NCBI GenBank assembly: GCA_035455185.1
Contig: DATIFQ010000401.1
Span: 1-44,062 of the forward strand
DNA: 44,062 bases
Source of the DNA: JAEHDI01 sp035455185
GTDB taxonomy: Bacteria; Acidobacteriota; Terriglobia; Bryobacterales; Bryobacteraceae
Direction: 5' to 3'
Shown here: one piece after another, positions 31,236-38,956 of the stretch
Layout: the number at the start of each line of letters is the position of its first letter
How positions within the stretch are numbered: the first letter of the stretch is position 1
The notes under the pieces: generated by a model
What the model was told of the DNA's origin: nothing
Databases searched by the model: none
What the model saw: the letters and a program-made list of their open reading frames with translations, nothing else
Made by a program: the position numbers and the translations under genes

Positions 31236-32267
31236 ATGATTCTCAACTCCCCCAAAGCGGCGCCGGGGATTCCGGGAGCGCAAAAAGCGGCCATTCTGCT
31301 AATGATGCTCGGCGAAGAGACGGGCGCCGAGCTGATGCGGCAGCTCAGCGAAGACGATGTCCAGTTGATCAGCCGCGAAGTCGCCCGGCTGGGAACCATC
31401 GCTCCCGACCAGGCAGAGGCGGTGCTGGATGAGTTCCACCAGATGGCGGTGGCTCGGGACTACGTCGTTAAGGGTGGGTTCGACCATGCGCGGCGGATGC
31501 TGGTCTCCGCGTTCGGTCCCGAGGCGGCAGAGAAGATCCTCTACCGTCTGACGCGGACACTCCACGCCGATATGACGGATTTCGCCGCGCTGCAAAAAGC
31601 CGATCCTCAGCAGCTCGCCAAGTTCGTGGCCAGCGAGCATCCTCAAACCGTGGCGCTGATCGTTTCCCAGCTCAGCTCGACGCAGGCGGCCTCATTGTTG
31701 ATGTCGCTGCCCCCTGAGATGCGGTCGGACGTGACGCTGCGCATGGCGAGCCTCGACCAGATCTCGCCCGAGATCATCAACAAGATCGCAGGGATCGTGC
31801 ACCAGCGGCTGAAAGGGCTCGGACAAATCAGCCGGCAATCCTACGGCGGTGTGCGCGCGGTGGCTGAACTGCTAAACCGGCTGGATTCGAGCGTCACCAA
31901 GGAGATTCTTGAGAGCATCCATCAGCAGGATTCCGAGATGACGGAGAAGATCCGTCACCTGATGTTCGTGTTCGAGGACCTGCTGCTGCTCGATCAGAGC
32001 GGGGTGAAAGAGATCCTGGCGAAGGTCGACCGCAAACTGCTGACGATGGCGCTCAAAGGCACCAGCGAATCGCTTCGAAACCACGTGGTCCAATGTATGT
32101 CGCAGCGCGGGCGGGAAATGCTTCTGGAGGACATGGACGCCCTGGGGCCGGTCAAGATCAAAGAAGTGGAGGCTGCGCAGCAGGCCATCATCGCGGTGGT
32201 CCGGCAACTGGAGAGCGAGGGCGTGCTGAGTTTGAAGGAAACGGCCGGCGAGCAGTATGTCGTCTAG
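31236..32267 (+). CDS. fliG: Flagellar motor switch protein FliG
   Basis: 343 residues. Three armadillo-like domains of the C-ring protein that transmits torque. N-terminal FliF-binding part (AAILLMMLGEETGAELMRQLSEDDVQLISREVARL), middle EHPQ motif (SEHPQTVALIVSQLSS, about 130), GGVRAVAELLNRLD linker helix, and the C-terminal charged torque helix (LSVDRKLLTMALKGTSESLRNHVVQCMSQRGREMLLEDM type, about 265-310). All the expected motifs are there. Overlaps fliH by 11 bases. Confidence 0.96.
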   Translation: MILNSPKAAPGIPGAQKAAILLMMLGEETGAELMRQLSEDDVQLISREVARLGTIAPDQAEAVLDEFHQMAVARDYVVKGGFDHARRMLVSAFGPEAAEKILYRLTRTLHADMTDFAALQKADPQQLAKFVASEHPQTVALIVSQLSSTQAASLLMSLPPEMRSDVTLRMASLDQISPEIINKIAGIVHQRLKGLGQISRQSYGGVRAVAELLNRLDSSVTKEILESIHQQDSEMTEKIRHLMFVFEDLLLLDQSGVKEILAKVDRKLLTMALKGTSESLRNHVVQCMSQRGREMLLEDMDALGPVKIKEVEAAQQAIIAVVRQLESEGVLSLKETAGEQYVV

Positions 32268-32880
32268 GATCCTGCGGGAACCGGGACCCGGCCGAGCCGA
32301 GCCGGTCGTGTGGCCGAGCCTCACGGCGCCCCAGCCGGCGCCAACCCCCGAACCAAGCACCGAAAAGGCGCCCGATCCGGCCGAGGAGCTGGATCGCCGG
32401 CTCCAGGAAGCGCATCGGTCAGGCTATCGCGAAGGCGAGGCAGCCGGGCGGGCCCAGCTTGCACCGGTGCTGGAGCAACTCGCCGGTAGCATCGAGTCGC
32501 TCGCTTCCCTGCGCCCGCTGCTGCGTAAGAAGGCCGAGTCGGACACGGTGCAGCTGGCACTGGCGGTCGCGCGACGGATTCTCCGCCGCGAGTTGACGGT
32601 CGATCCCGAGGCGCTGGAGGGCCTCGTTCGAGCCGCATTCGAGAAGCTCCAAGGACAGGAGATCTGCCGCGTGCGTCTGTGGCCGGGTCACGAAACCGTG
32701 GTGCGGGAGTGGCTCGATCGGCTGGGTGCGCCGCAGACCATCGAGATCATCGCGGACCGTTCCCGCCATCCAGGCGACGTGGTATTTGAGACCGCGCGCG
32801 GTGCGCTCGACGCCTCGGTGGAGAGCCAGCTTGCAGAGATCGAGTACGGCTTGGCGGACCGCCTGCGGAGGAGAACGTGA
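32257..32880 (+). CDS. fliH: Flagellar export ATPase regulator FliH
   Basis: 207 residues. N-terminal 45 are Pro-rich and disordered, followed by a helical stalk with the FliH-type G-x-x-x-G stretch (HRSGYREGEAAGRAQLAPVLEQLA, about 54-78) and a C-terminal globular domain (LALAVARRILRRELTVDPEALEGLVRAAFEKL, VRLWPGHETVVREW, DRSRHPGDVVFETARGALDASVESQLAEI). It acts as the stator-like regulator of FliI. Coupled by overlap to fliG upstream and fliI downstream (GTGA). Confidence 0.9.
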   Translation: MSSRILREPGPGRAEPVVWPSLTAPQPAPTPEPSTEKAPDPAEELDRRLQEAHRSGYREGEAAGRAQLAPVLEQLAGSIESLASLRPLLRKKAESDTVQLALAVARRILRRELTVDPEALEGLVRAAFEKLQGQEICRVRLWPGHETVVREWLDRLGAPQTIEIIADRSRHPGDVVFETARGALDASVESQLAEIEYGLADRLRRRT

Positions 32881-34205
32881 GTGTGCCGGCACAGATCGAC
32901 CTGAGCCCGTACCTGCGGGACGTCGATCACGTCGAACCCCTGCGCTGGTGCGGGGAGGTGGTGGAACTCGTCGGGCTCCTGGTCGTCTCGCGCGGTCCGG
33001 TTGCGGCTGTGGGGGATCTCTGTGAGATCCGGACGGTATCCGGGAGCAGAATACGGACGCAGGTGATCGGTTTCCGTGACGGGCACGTTCTGTCAATGCC
33101 GCTCGAAGAGACCGGCGGCCTGCAACTCGGGGACCCGGTGGTCGCTCGCGGCGGCGAGGCGAGCGTAGGCGTCGGTCAGGGCCTTCTCGGACGGGTACTT
33201 GACGGATTCGGGCGCCCCATGGACGGCGGAGGCGAGGTGGACGCCGAGGCCGAGTACGGGCTTTACGCCCAGCCGCCCAATGCGCTCGAGCGCGAGCACA
33301 TCGACCAGCCGCTGGTGACCGGCATTCGCACAATCGACAGCCTGCTCACGTGCGGCAAGGGCCAACGCATCGGGATCTTCGGAGGCAGCGGCGTGGGGAA
33401 GAGCACGCTGCTGGGGACGATGTCCCGGCATAACTTCGCCGAAGTGAGCGTGATCGCACTGATCGGCGAGCGCAACCGCGAAGTAAGAGCGTTTTTGGAA
33501 CATGAACTGGGCGAGGAGGGACGGCGGCGGTCGGTCGTAGTGGTGGCTACCAGCGACCAGCCGGCGCCGTTGCGCGTGCGCGCCTGCTTTGTGGCGCTGG
33601 CGGTCTCCGAATACTTTCGCGATCGGGGCGCCGACGTGCTGCTGGTGATGGACTCGGTGACCCGGCTGGCGATGGCGCAGCGCGAGATCGGCCTCGCCGC
33701 GGGTGAGCCGCCGAGCCAAAAAGGCTACACGCCCTCCGTCTTCAACTTGCTGCCGAAGATCTTCGAGCGCGCCGGGAGGTTCCGGCGTGGATCGATCACC
33801 GGGTTCTTCACGGTGCTGGTGGAAGGCGACGACTTCAACGAACCGCTCTGCGACGCCGTGCGCGCCACCCTCGATGGCCACATCGTATTGTCGCGTCAGC
33901 TCGGCACTGCCGGGCACTACCCGGCAATCGAGGTGCTGAACTCGGTCAGCCGGCTCACATCGAGCATCACCAGCCGCGAGCACGCTGAGTGGGCCCGCAA
34001 AGTCCGGGAAGCCATGGCCGCCTACCAGCAGGCCGAGGATTTGATCCAGCTCGGTGCCTATGTGGGGGGAACCAATCCGAAACTCGACACGATCCTCGAA
34101 ATGCGGGAGGAACTCATGGAGTTTCTGAGGCAGGACGCCTCGGTGAAGACTCCGGCAAGTGAGACGCTCGCGCGGCTCGAGGCCTTGGCCTCGAAGCTGC
34201 CCTGA
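32877..34205 (+). CDS. fliI: Flagellum-specific export ATPase FliI
   Basis: 442 residues from GTG 32877, overlapping the fliH stop. Homologue of the F1 beta subunit powering type III export. Walker A GGSGVGKST at about 169-177, the catalytic Glu region LIGERNREVRAFLEHEL, Walker B VLLVMDSVTRLAMAQREIGLAAGEPP, and C-terminal DSVTR/VNSVSRLTSSIT-like motifs with QLGAYVGGTNPKLD. Normal length and no missing residues. Works with FliH and FliJ encoded on either side. Confidence 0.96.
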   Translation: MSVPAQIDLSPYLRDVDHVEPLRWCGEVVELVGLLVVSRGPVAAVGDLCEIRTVSGSRIRTQVIGFRDGHVLSMPLEETGGLQLGDPVVARGGEASVGVGQGLLGRVLDGFGRPMDGGGEVDAEAEYGLYAQPPNALEREHIDQPLVTGIRTIDSLLTCGKGQRIGIFGGSGVGKSTLLGTMSRHNFAEVSVIALIGERNREVRAFLEHELGEEGRRRSVVVVATSDQPAPLRVRACFVALAVSEYFRDRGADVLLVMDSVTRLAMAQREIGLAAGEPPSQKGYTPSVFNLLPKIFERAGRFRRGSITGFFTVLVEGDDFNEPLCDAVRATLDGHIVLSRQLGTAGHYPAIEVLNSVSRLTSSITSREHAEWARKVREAMAAYQQAEDLIQLGAYVGGTNPKLDTILEMREELMEFLRQDASVKTPASETLARLEALASKLP

Positions 34206-34220
34206 TCCGGCGAGGAGCGC

Positions 34221-34688
34221 ATGAAGGCGTTTTATTTCCGGCTTGAGAGGGTGCTCGAATGGCGGCGAACGGAATTCGAGCTCGCGGAGCACAGGCTGCG
34301 CGAGGCCGCCGCGGCCCTCGGCCGCCTGGACGAGGAAAGCCGGCGTCTCTCGGCCGGAAGAGAGGCCGCCGAGCGCGCCCTGCGGACGGCGGACTCTGTG
34401 GACGGCGCCGATCTCGGTGCCCATTCCAGCTATCTGCGGCGGCTGCGCCGGCACGCCGACGCGCTGGCCGCGCACCGCGTCCAGCTCGACCGGGAGTTGG
34501 CGGCGCGGCAGCAGCGTCTGATTGAGGCGCGGCGCCAGCTGCGGATCATCGAGAAGTACCGCGAGCGGCGATTGGTTGCCTGGCAAGCCCAACTCGGCCG
34601 CGAGATCGAAGCGTTCGCCGGTGAATCGTACCTCGCGCGCTGGAATTCCCGCCAATCCGGCCGCAAAATTCCACCAGCAGGCCGATAA
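34221..34688 (+). CDS. fliJ: Flagellar export protein FliJ
   Basis: 155-residue coiled-coil protein, the central stalk of the export ATPase. Starts MKAFYFRLERVLEWRRTEFELAE, the usual F-x-F-x-L-x-x-[VL]-L-x-x-R beginning, and continues as one long Arg/Glu-rich antiparallel coiled coil (about 10-140). Position directly after fliI is decisive. The predicted Arg content is high even for the family. Followed after 7 bases by an unnamed gene. Confidence 0.88.
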   Translation: MKAFYFRLERVLEWRRTEFELAEHRLREAAAALGRLDEESRRLSAGREAAERALRTADSVDGADLGAHSSYLRRLRRHADALAAHRVQLDRELAARQQRLIEARRQLRIIEKYRERRLVAWQAQLGREIEAFAGESYLARWNSRQSGRKIPPAGR

Positions 34689-34695
34689 GGCCTGT

Positions 34696-35043
34696 GTGAG
34701 CGAATTCCTTCGAAACGCCGAGAGCATTCTGGACGGAGCCGCGGCCGCGCTGGCATCTGGAGGGCAGCCTTCCGAGATGGTGATTCTGGTGGGCCGCGAC
34801 GGTGTCATACGGATCGTCGCGGAGCCGGACTGGCCGCTCGACGCGCTCGAAGCCTACCACAGCGCCCGCATGGCTTACCGCGTCTCGGGTCGTGACGGGC
34901 GGGTGCGCGTGGAGGGCCGATGCGGTGGGGCGTCCTGCATGATTGTCGCGGACCCTCCGGCCTCGGTGGCGCGACGGTTGCTCGCCGGTCACGCCTGGGC
35001 GCCGAACGTGCCGTTGGCGTGTCTTCCGCCCGCCGCCTCCTGA
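34696..35043 (+). CDS. Unnamed small protein at the end of the basal-body operon
   Basis: 115 residues from GTG 34696, seven bases after the fliJ stop and with AAGG upstream. Sequence begins VSEFLRNAESILDGAAAALASGG, then EMVILVGRDGVIRIVAEPDWPLDALEAYHSARMAYRVS and GRDGRVRVEGRCGGASCMIVADPP. This looks like a compact alpha-beta domain with two central strands. It ends RLLAGHAWAPNVPLACLPPA. I recognise no family. Its place implies co-transcription with the export ATPase genes; where other genomes have fliK or mogR-like genes, this one has an unknown. Codon bias is normal for the locus. Confidence 0.65.
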   Translation: MSEFLRNAESILDGAAAALASGGQPSEMVILVGRDGVIRIVAEPDWPLDALEAYHSARMAYRVSGRDGRVRVEGRCGGASCMIVADPPASVARRLLAGHAWAPNVPLACLPPAAS

Positions 35044-35049
35044 TTTCTT

Positions 35050-35076
35050 TCAACTTTTCCCGTCGATTTCCGATAA
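35050..35076 (+). promoter_or_regulatory. Sigma-28-like promoter of flaG
   Basis: TCAACTTT (35050-35057), 11 bases, TCCGATAA (35069-35076). The -35 ends in the consensus TTT and the -10 has one mismatch. Expected start near 35083, about 70 bases before flaG. Confidence 0.6.
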
Positions 35077-35152
35077 GTCCTGACGAGGCCCTGCGCCGAG
35101 GCCCGCTTTCCGCCACGAAACGGACGGCTCCAGGACCCTCGAGGAGCATGGT

Positions 35153-35434
35153 ATGGACATCACTCCGATGCACCGGCCAGGAAGCGCCCTCTCGCCGGCT
35201 CCGGCGCCGGTACCGGCGGAAACGGCCGTCGAGAATCGCGAGATCATTCAGGCGGTGAAAGCCCTCAACGCCGCCGAACTGTTCGGACAGAACAGCGAAC
35301 TGACGTTCCTGCTCGACCGCCGGACCCAGAGGCCCGTCATCCGTCTTGTCGACCGTAAGACCAAAGACGTAATCCGCCAGATTCCGCCGGAGCACGTTCT
35401 TCGCATGGCGCGGGATCTTGCGCATGCGGAGTAA
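35153..35434 (+). CDS. flaG: FlaG-family protein
   Basis: 93 residues. The FlaG core is clear: NSELTFLLDRRTQRPVIRLVDRKTKDVIRQIPPEHVLRMARDL (about 48-91; the family pattern L-x-F-x-x-[DH]-x-x-t-x-x-x-[IV]-[IV]-[KR]-[VI]-[IV]-D-x-x-T-x-[EK]-V-[IV]-R-Q-I-P-x-E). The N-terminus is Pro/Ala-rich. FlaG influences filament length. Own sigma-28-like promoter upstream; fliS follows from a separate one. Confidence 0.93.
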   Translation: MDITPMHRPGSALSPAPAPVPAETAVENREIIQAVKALNAAELFGQNSELTFLLDRRTQRPVIRLVDRKTKDVIRQIPPEHVLRMARDLAHAE

Positions 35435-35452
35435 CGTGCCTGCAAACAGCGC

Positions 35453-35479
35453 TTGAGAAGTCGTGTTTCCGGCCGATAA
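35453..35479 (+). promoter_or_regulatory. Sigma-28 promoter of fliS
   Basis: TTGAGAAG (35453-35460), 11 bases, GCCGATAA (35472-35479). The -10 is a perfect match to consensus. Expected start near 35486, 13 bases before the fliS ATG, leaving only the GGAGGGA ribosome-binding site as leader. Confidence 0.65.
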
Positions 35480-35498
35480 GTGCACTGGAGGGAACACG

Positions 35499-35969
35499 AT
35501 GCCCGCGAGCGCCCATGACGCCTACCTCGAAAGCACGATCCTGAGCGCGGACCCGGTGGAACTCGTCCGCATCCTGTATCGCACCGCACTCGATGCGGTT
35601 CGGGAGGCAAGGGTTCACCTTGCGAGCGGGGATATCACGGCCCGAGGGAAAACGGTCTCTCGCGCGCTCGACGTCATCAACGAGCTGAATGGATCGCTCG
35701 ACCACCAGACCGGCGGCGCGCTCAGCCGGCAGCTCAGCGAGCTGTACGACTACATGCAGAGGCGACTGATCGAAGCGAACTACCGGCAGGAGACAGAGGC
35801 TCTTGACGAGGTGTCGGCGCTGCTCGCTACGCTGCTCGAAGCGTGGCAGGCTGTCGGGACCTCCGCGCAGCCCGAGGAGTCGCGATTTGAAGCGGACCTG
35901 AGGCAGATGGCTTCTCTGCCGGAGTTCCAGGCCGAGATGGAATACGCGCCGCAGGCCTGGAGCGCGTAG
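35499..35969 (+). CDS. fliS: Flagellin export chaperone FliS
   Basis: 156 residues from ATG 35499, preceded by GGAGGGA; an upstream in-frame ATG (35463) lies inside the promoter. FliS motif: AYLESTILSADPVELVRILYRTALDAVREAR (about 6-36), then GKTVSRALDVINELNGSLDHQTGGALSRQLSELYDYMQRRLIEAN (about 52-95). It binds the C-terminal helix of flagellin and prevents early polymerisation. The C-terminal 25 residues extend beyond the minimal family length. Confidence 0.94.
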   Translation: MPASAHDAYLESTILSADPVELVRILYRTALDAVREARVHLASGDITARGKTVSRALDVINELNGSLDHQTGGALSRQLSELYDYMQRRLIEANYRQETEALDEVSALLATLLEAWQAVGTSAQPEESRFEADLRQMASLPEFQAEMEYAPQAWSA

Positions 35970-35998
35970 CAGCCCCAAGTGGCGTGGCGCCGGCGGGG

Positions 35999-36277
35999 TC
36001 AGTCCTTTCGAAGCCCGCTGGCGACAATCCTGGCCAACCCGAGGCCGCCCTGGGCCGCCAGGGACTGCGCGAACTGTTCCTCGGCAAGCTCCATCGCCGA
36101 CGACGAGGTCGAGTCGTCGTCAGTCCCAAGCCATCCGGGGCCGGCCTCGCGCATCGACTTCAATAGTTGAGCGATCAGCAGCGCCTCGAACTGTCGGGCA
36201 GCGTCTTCGATCCGTTCAGGTCGGCTGTCACCCTCCGGCGGGGCGTTGGGCGAAGGGCGGATGCCGCCGACGGTCAT
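35999..36277 (-). CDS. flgJ: Rod-binding protein, FlgJ N-terminal domain only
   Basis: 92 residues. Contains the rod-binding domain pattern ARQFEALLIAQLLKSMREAGP (about 27-47) and SAMELAEEQFAQSLAAQGGLGLARIV (about 60-85). In enteric bacteria FlgJ carries an additional muramidase domain; here it is absent, so the peptidoglycan-cutting enzyme must be separate. Last gene of the minus-strand flgF-flgG-flgA-flgH-flgI-flgJ operon; its ATG shares one base with the flgI stop (TGATG). Confidence 0.9.
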   Translation of the reverse strand: MTVGGIRPSPNAPPEGDSRPERIEDAARQFEALLIAQLLKSMREAGPGWLGTDDDSTSSSAMELAEEQFAQSLAAQGGLGLARIVASGLRKD

Positions 36278-37383
36278 CAGATGACCTCCAGCTCCGCTTC
36301 GAGCGCGCCCGCGCCGCGAAGACTTTGCAGGATGGCGATAATGTCGCGCGGCGTGGAACCGATTGACGAAAGCGCCCGGACGAGTTCCTCGACAGTTGCA
36401 CCCTGCTTGAGCACGAGGTTCCGGGCTTTCTCCTCCTTGACCCCGACGCCGACCTGCGGGACTACTTCGGTGGTTCCGGAGGAGAGAGGTGCGGGCTGGG
36501 ACACCGCGAAGCTGGTCTCGATTTCGATGGTGAGGTTGCCGTGCATGATGGCGACCGGAGAAATCCGGACTTCCTTGCCCATCACGATCGTGCCCGTGCG
36601 TTCATTGACGACGACCCGCGATGGCCGGTCGGCCTCGACGCTCAGCCGCTCCAGTTCGGCGACGAATTCCGTGGGGCGCGCGGCATAGTCGGCCGGGATC
36701 TCCACCCGGATCAGCGCTGCGTTCTCGGCCTGCGCTGTCGGCTTGGCGGCGCTCCCGAAACTCTTGTTCACGGCGGCGGCCACACGCGCGGCGGTCGTGA
36801 AATCGGGCTGGCGCAACTGGAGACGGACACTTCCCTTGGGCGCCAGCGACGGTGCCGCCCGCTCGACGATCGCTCCGTTTGGGACCCGGCCGACGGTCGG
36901 GTGGTTCAAGGTCTGGTTCGTACCCTGGCGTCCGGCCACAAAACCGCCGGTCACCACCGGTCCCTGCGCGACCGCGTAGACTTGGCCGTCCACTCCGCGG
37001 AGGCTTGTCAGCAGCAGGAGCCCACCCTGGAGGTTCGACGCGTCGCCGATGGCGGCAGCAGTAATGTCGATCCGTGTGCCGGTCTGGGCGAACGCCGGCA
37101 GCGTAGCCGTGACCATGACGGCGGCCACGTTATTGACGCGGATCGCTTCCGGCGACACCGACACCCCCATGCGCTCGAGCACGTTGGTCAAACTTTGCGC
37201 GGAGAATACGGTCTGGCGGCGGTCGCCCGTGCCGGCGAGGCCGACTACAAGCCCGTACCCCATCAATTGGTTGTCGCGCACGCCCTCAAGCGTGGCCAGC
37301 TCCTTGAGACGTGTTTCGCCGGGACCTGCGCCGAGCATACCCGCCAGGAGCCAGGCCGAGATTCCGAACAGTCGCCTCATCAC
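36277..37383 (-). CDS. flgI: Flagellar P-ring protein FlgI
   Basis: 368 residues with a signal peptide (MMRRLFGISAWLLAGMLGAG). Forms the periplasmic ring bushing in diderm bacteria. Family features: LKELATLEGVRDNQLMGYGLVVGLAGTGDR (about 26-55), VNNVAAVMVTATLPAFAQTGTRIDITAAAIGDASNLQGGLLLLTSLRG, ALGDA-like segment GDASNL, VVNERTGTIVMGKEVRISPVAIMHGNL and the C-terminal VEELVRALSSIGSTPRDIIAILQSLRGAGALEAELEVI. Presence of P-ring and L-ring genes shows an outer membrane. Confidence 0.96.
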   Translation of the reverse strand: MMRRLFGISAWLLAGMLGAGPGETRLKELATLEGVRDNQLMGYGLVVGLAGTGDRRQTVFSAQSLTNVLERMGVSVSPEAIRVNNVAAVMVTATLPAFAQTGTRIDITAAAIGDASNLQGGLLLLTSLRGVDGQVYAVAQGPVVTGGFVAGRQGTNQTLNHPTVGRVPNGAIVERAAPSLAPKGSVRLQLRQPDFTTAARVAAAVNKSFGSAAKPTAQAENAALIRVEIPADYAARPTEFVAELERLSVEADRPSRVVVNERTGTIVMGKEVRISPVAIMHGNLTIEIETSFAVSQPAPLSSGTTEVVPQVGVGVKEEKARNLVLKQGATVEELVRALSSIGSTPRDIIAILQSLRGAGALEAELEVI

Positions 37384-38078
37384 GGCAGCAACCCCAGCAA
37401 CAGCCTGTACAGGAAGAACGGGCGCCGCACGGCGTCGCCGACGACGCCCTTGCCGTTGATGCGGACCTCGAGTTGCGAGATCCGGTCGGACCGGACGATG
37501 TTACCGGGGTTCAGATCCTCCGGGCGTACCACTCCGCGCACTGTGACGGTCTGCTGTTCGGAGTTCACCTGGAGGTCCTTCGTGCCTGCGACGACGAGCA
37601 GTCCGTTCGGCAGCACGTGTGTGACGCGCGCCGCCAGCGTCGTGCTGAGAAGTGTCTCGCGGCTGGTCGAGCCTTCGCCGCTCAACTGCGACTCGCCGTC
37701 CAGGTTCGTCAGGTTCGCCAGCGGACCGGCCGCTCGCGTGATTCCGCCGAGCGCGCTGATCGAATTGCGATTGCTCGATACGCGCGCCGATTTCGTGGAG
37801 CCCTTGGCCACCGCTGAGGCGCGCTCCATTACGAGAATGGTCACGACGTCATCCACCGCTCCCGCCCGGACGTCCCGCGCCGGGTCCGCCAGTTTCGCGG
37901 AAGAAGACCAGACCGATCCTGGCGAGGCGCTCTGTCTCCCCGGTCCGTCGCGTGCCATCGCCTCTTCCACGTAGCGGTCGAGCGGTGATGGCGCGGGGCT
38001 TCGGTCTTTCTTTGCGGGGAGAGCGGGAAGCGCCACCGCGGCGAGCACCAGCAGACAAAAGCAGTTCCTCCGGATCAT
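37380..38078 (-). CDS. flgH: Flagellar L-ring protein FlgH
   Basis: 232 residues. Outer-membrane ring around the rod. Recognised by DDVVTILVMERASAVAKGSTKSA (about 78-100), GEGSTSRETLLSTTLAARVTHVLPNGLLVVAGTKDLQVNSEQQTVTVRGVVRPEDL and the C-terminal SDRISQLEVRINGKG. Signal peptide MIRRNCFCLLVLAAVALPALPA ends in an A-x-A-like site; the only nearby Cys residues are 6 and 8, before the hydrophobic core, so the usual lipobox is absent and this FlgH is probably not a lipoprotein. ATGA overlaps on both sides. Confidence 0.93.
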   Translation of the reverse strand: MIRRNCFCLLVLAAVALPALPAKKDRSPAPSPLDRYVEEAMARDGPGRQSASPGSVWSSSAKLADPARDVRAGAVDDVVTILVMERASAVAKGSTKSARVSSNRNSISALGGITRAAGPLANLTNLDGESQLSGEGSTSRETLLSTTLAARVTHVLPNGLLVVAGTKDLQVNSEQQTVTVRGVVRPEDLNPGNIVRSDRISQLEVRINGKGVVGDAVRRPFFLYRLLLGLLP

Positions 38079-38956
38079 CGCGTCGGCTTCCTTTCGTCCC
38101 CTGCGGCAACGAGCCCACGGCCGATCACTCTGGCACGGAATCGGCGGCCGCTTTCCGGATTGCGGACCAGAACCGTATCACCCTTCCGTCCGGAGGTCTC
38201 AGCCCGGCCGTGGATCTCAATCCGCGCGGCGCCGCTGGCGGCCTCGACACGGACCATCTCGCCCCCGGCGACCTCTCTCGGCGCCTCGAGCGCTCCGAGA
38301 GGCACCGGTTGTCCGGCGGCGATCCGCCGCCGCGGTGTACGTCCAACCGCCTGTTCCGGCTGTGCCGCGTAGATCGCCGGCCGTGGATCGGCGGAATAGG
38401 TCTCCTGCTTCACCTGCGCCGCGCCGATGGGACGTCCGACAGGCAGATCCTCGGTGGCAATCAGCCGTTTTGCGGGAATGGAAATACGCACCCGCGCCCA
38501 GATCCGGAAGCGGCGCTTGCCGTCGTGGAGCACCGAGCCGCGCCAGACGGCCGGCGTCTCGGGGTCGGAGGACCTCGACAGGCCCGAGACCGGGAACTCG
38601 ACCTCCCCCTTCGGCGCCGGATAGCGGCTGAAGTCGACCAGTTCGATCTTCGCCTCCGGGCGCCCCAGTGCCCTGGTCATCGCGTCGAGGAGGCGGTCGC
38701 TTCGGAGCGGTTCGAGTAGACGTTCGATGCAGATCTCTTTCGAGGGATCGACATCGACGGAGTGACGCCGGCCGAGGCGGGCCAGTTCCGCACGGCGCAG
38801 GATCCGCCTAGCCCCGGGCGCCGGCGCGAATCCGAGCGGCGTCTCCGCGGGGAGACGCGCGAAGGCCGGCTCGGCCCCGGCCAGGTCAGCGGCGACAATT
38901 TGCTCGCCTTCGACCGCGAGACATCCTGAAACCAGTAAGGCGGCGAGCAGCGTCAT
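38075..38956 (-). CDS. flgA: Flagellar P-ring assembly chaperone FlgA
   Basis: 293 residues starting at ATG 38956 that overlaps the flgG stop. Signal peptide MTLLAALLVSGCLAVEG; a Cys at residue 12 gives a possible lipobox (LVSGC). The C-terminal 130 residues hold the SAF domain: AKRLIATEDLPVGRPIGAAQVKQE, IAAGQPVPLGALEAPREVAGGEMVRVEAASGAARIEIHGRAETSGRKGDTVLVRNPESGRRFRARV-type sequence, all typical of FlgA. It helps FlgI polymerise in the periplasm. Confidence 0.9.
   Translation of the reverse strand: MTLLAALLVSGCLAVEGEQIVAADLAGAEPAFARLPAETPLGFAPAPGARRILRRAELARLGRRHSVDVDPSKEICIERLLEPLRSDRLLDAMTRALGRPEAKIELVDFSRYPAPKGEVEFPVSGLSRSSDPETPAVWRGSVLHDGKRRFRIWARVRISIPAKRLIATEDLPVGRPIGAAQVKQETYSADPRPAIYAAQPEQAVGRTPRRRIAAGQPVPLGALEAPREVAGGEMVRVEAASGAARIEIHGRAETSGRKGDTVLVRNPESGRRFRARVIGRGLVAAGDERKPTR

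Noticed and set aside
34662..34688. GCCGATAA at the end of fliJ as an eighth sigma-28 promoter
   Set aside because: The -10 is perfect, but the block at the right distance (CGCAAAAT) lacks the T shared by the other seven sites, and it lies within the fliJ coding end.
33093..34808. 571-codon open frame antisense to fliI-fliJ
   Set aside because: Shadow of fliI and fliJ, both unmistakable; product is compositionally odd and lacks motifs.
36541..37974. 477-codon + strand frame opposite flgI and flgH
   Set aside because: flgI and flgH on the minus strand carry clear family motifs with coupled overlaps; the opposite frame does not.
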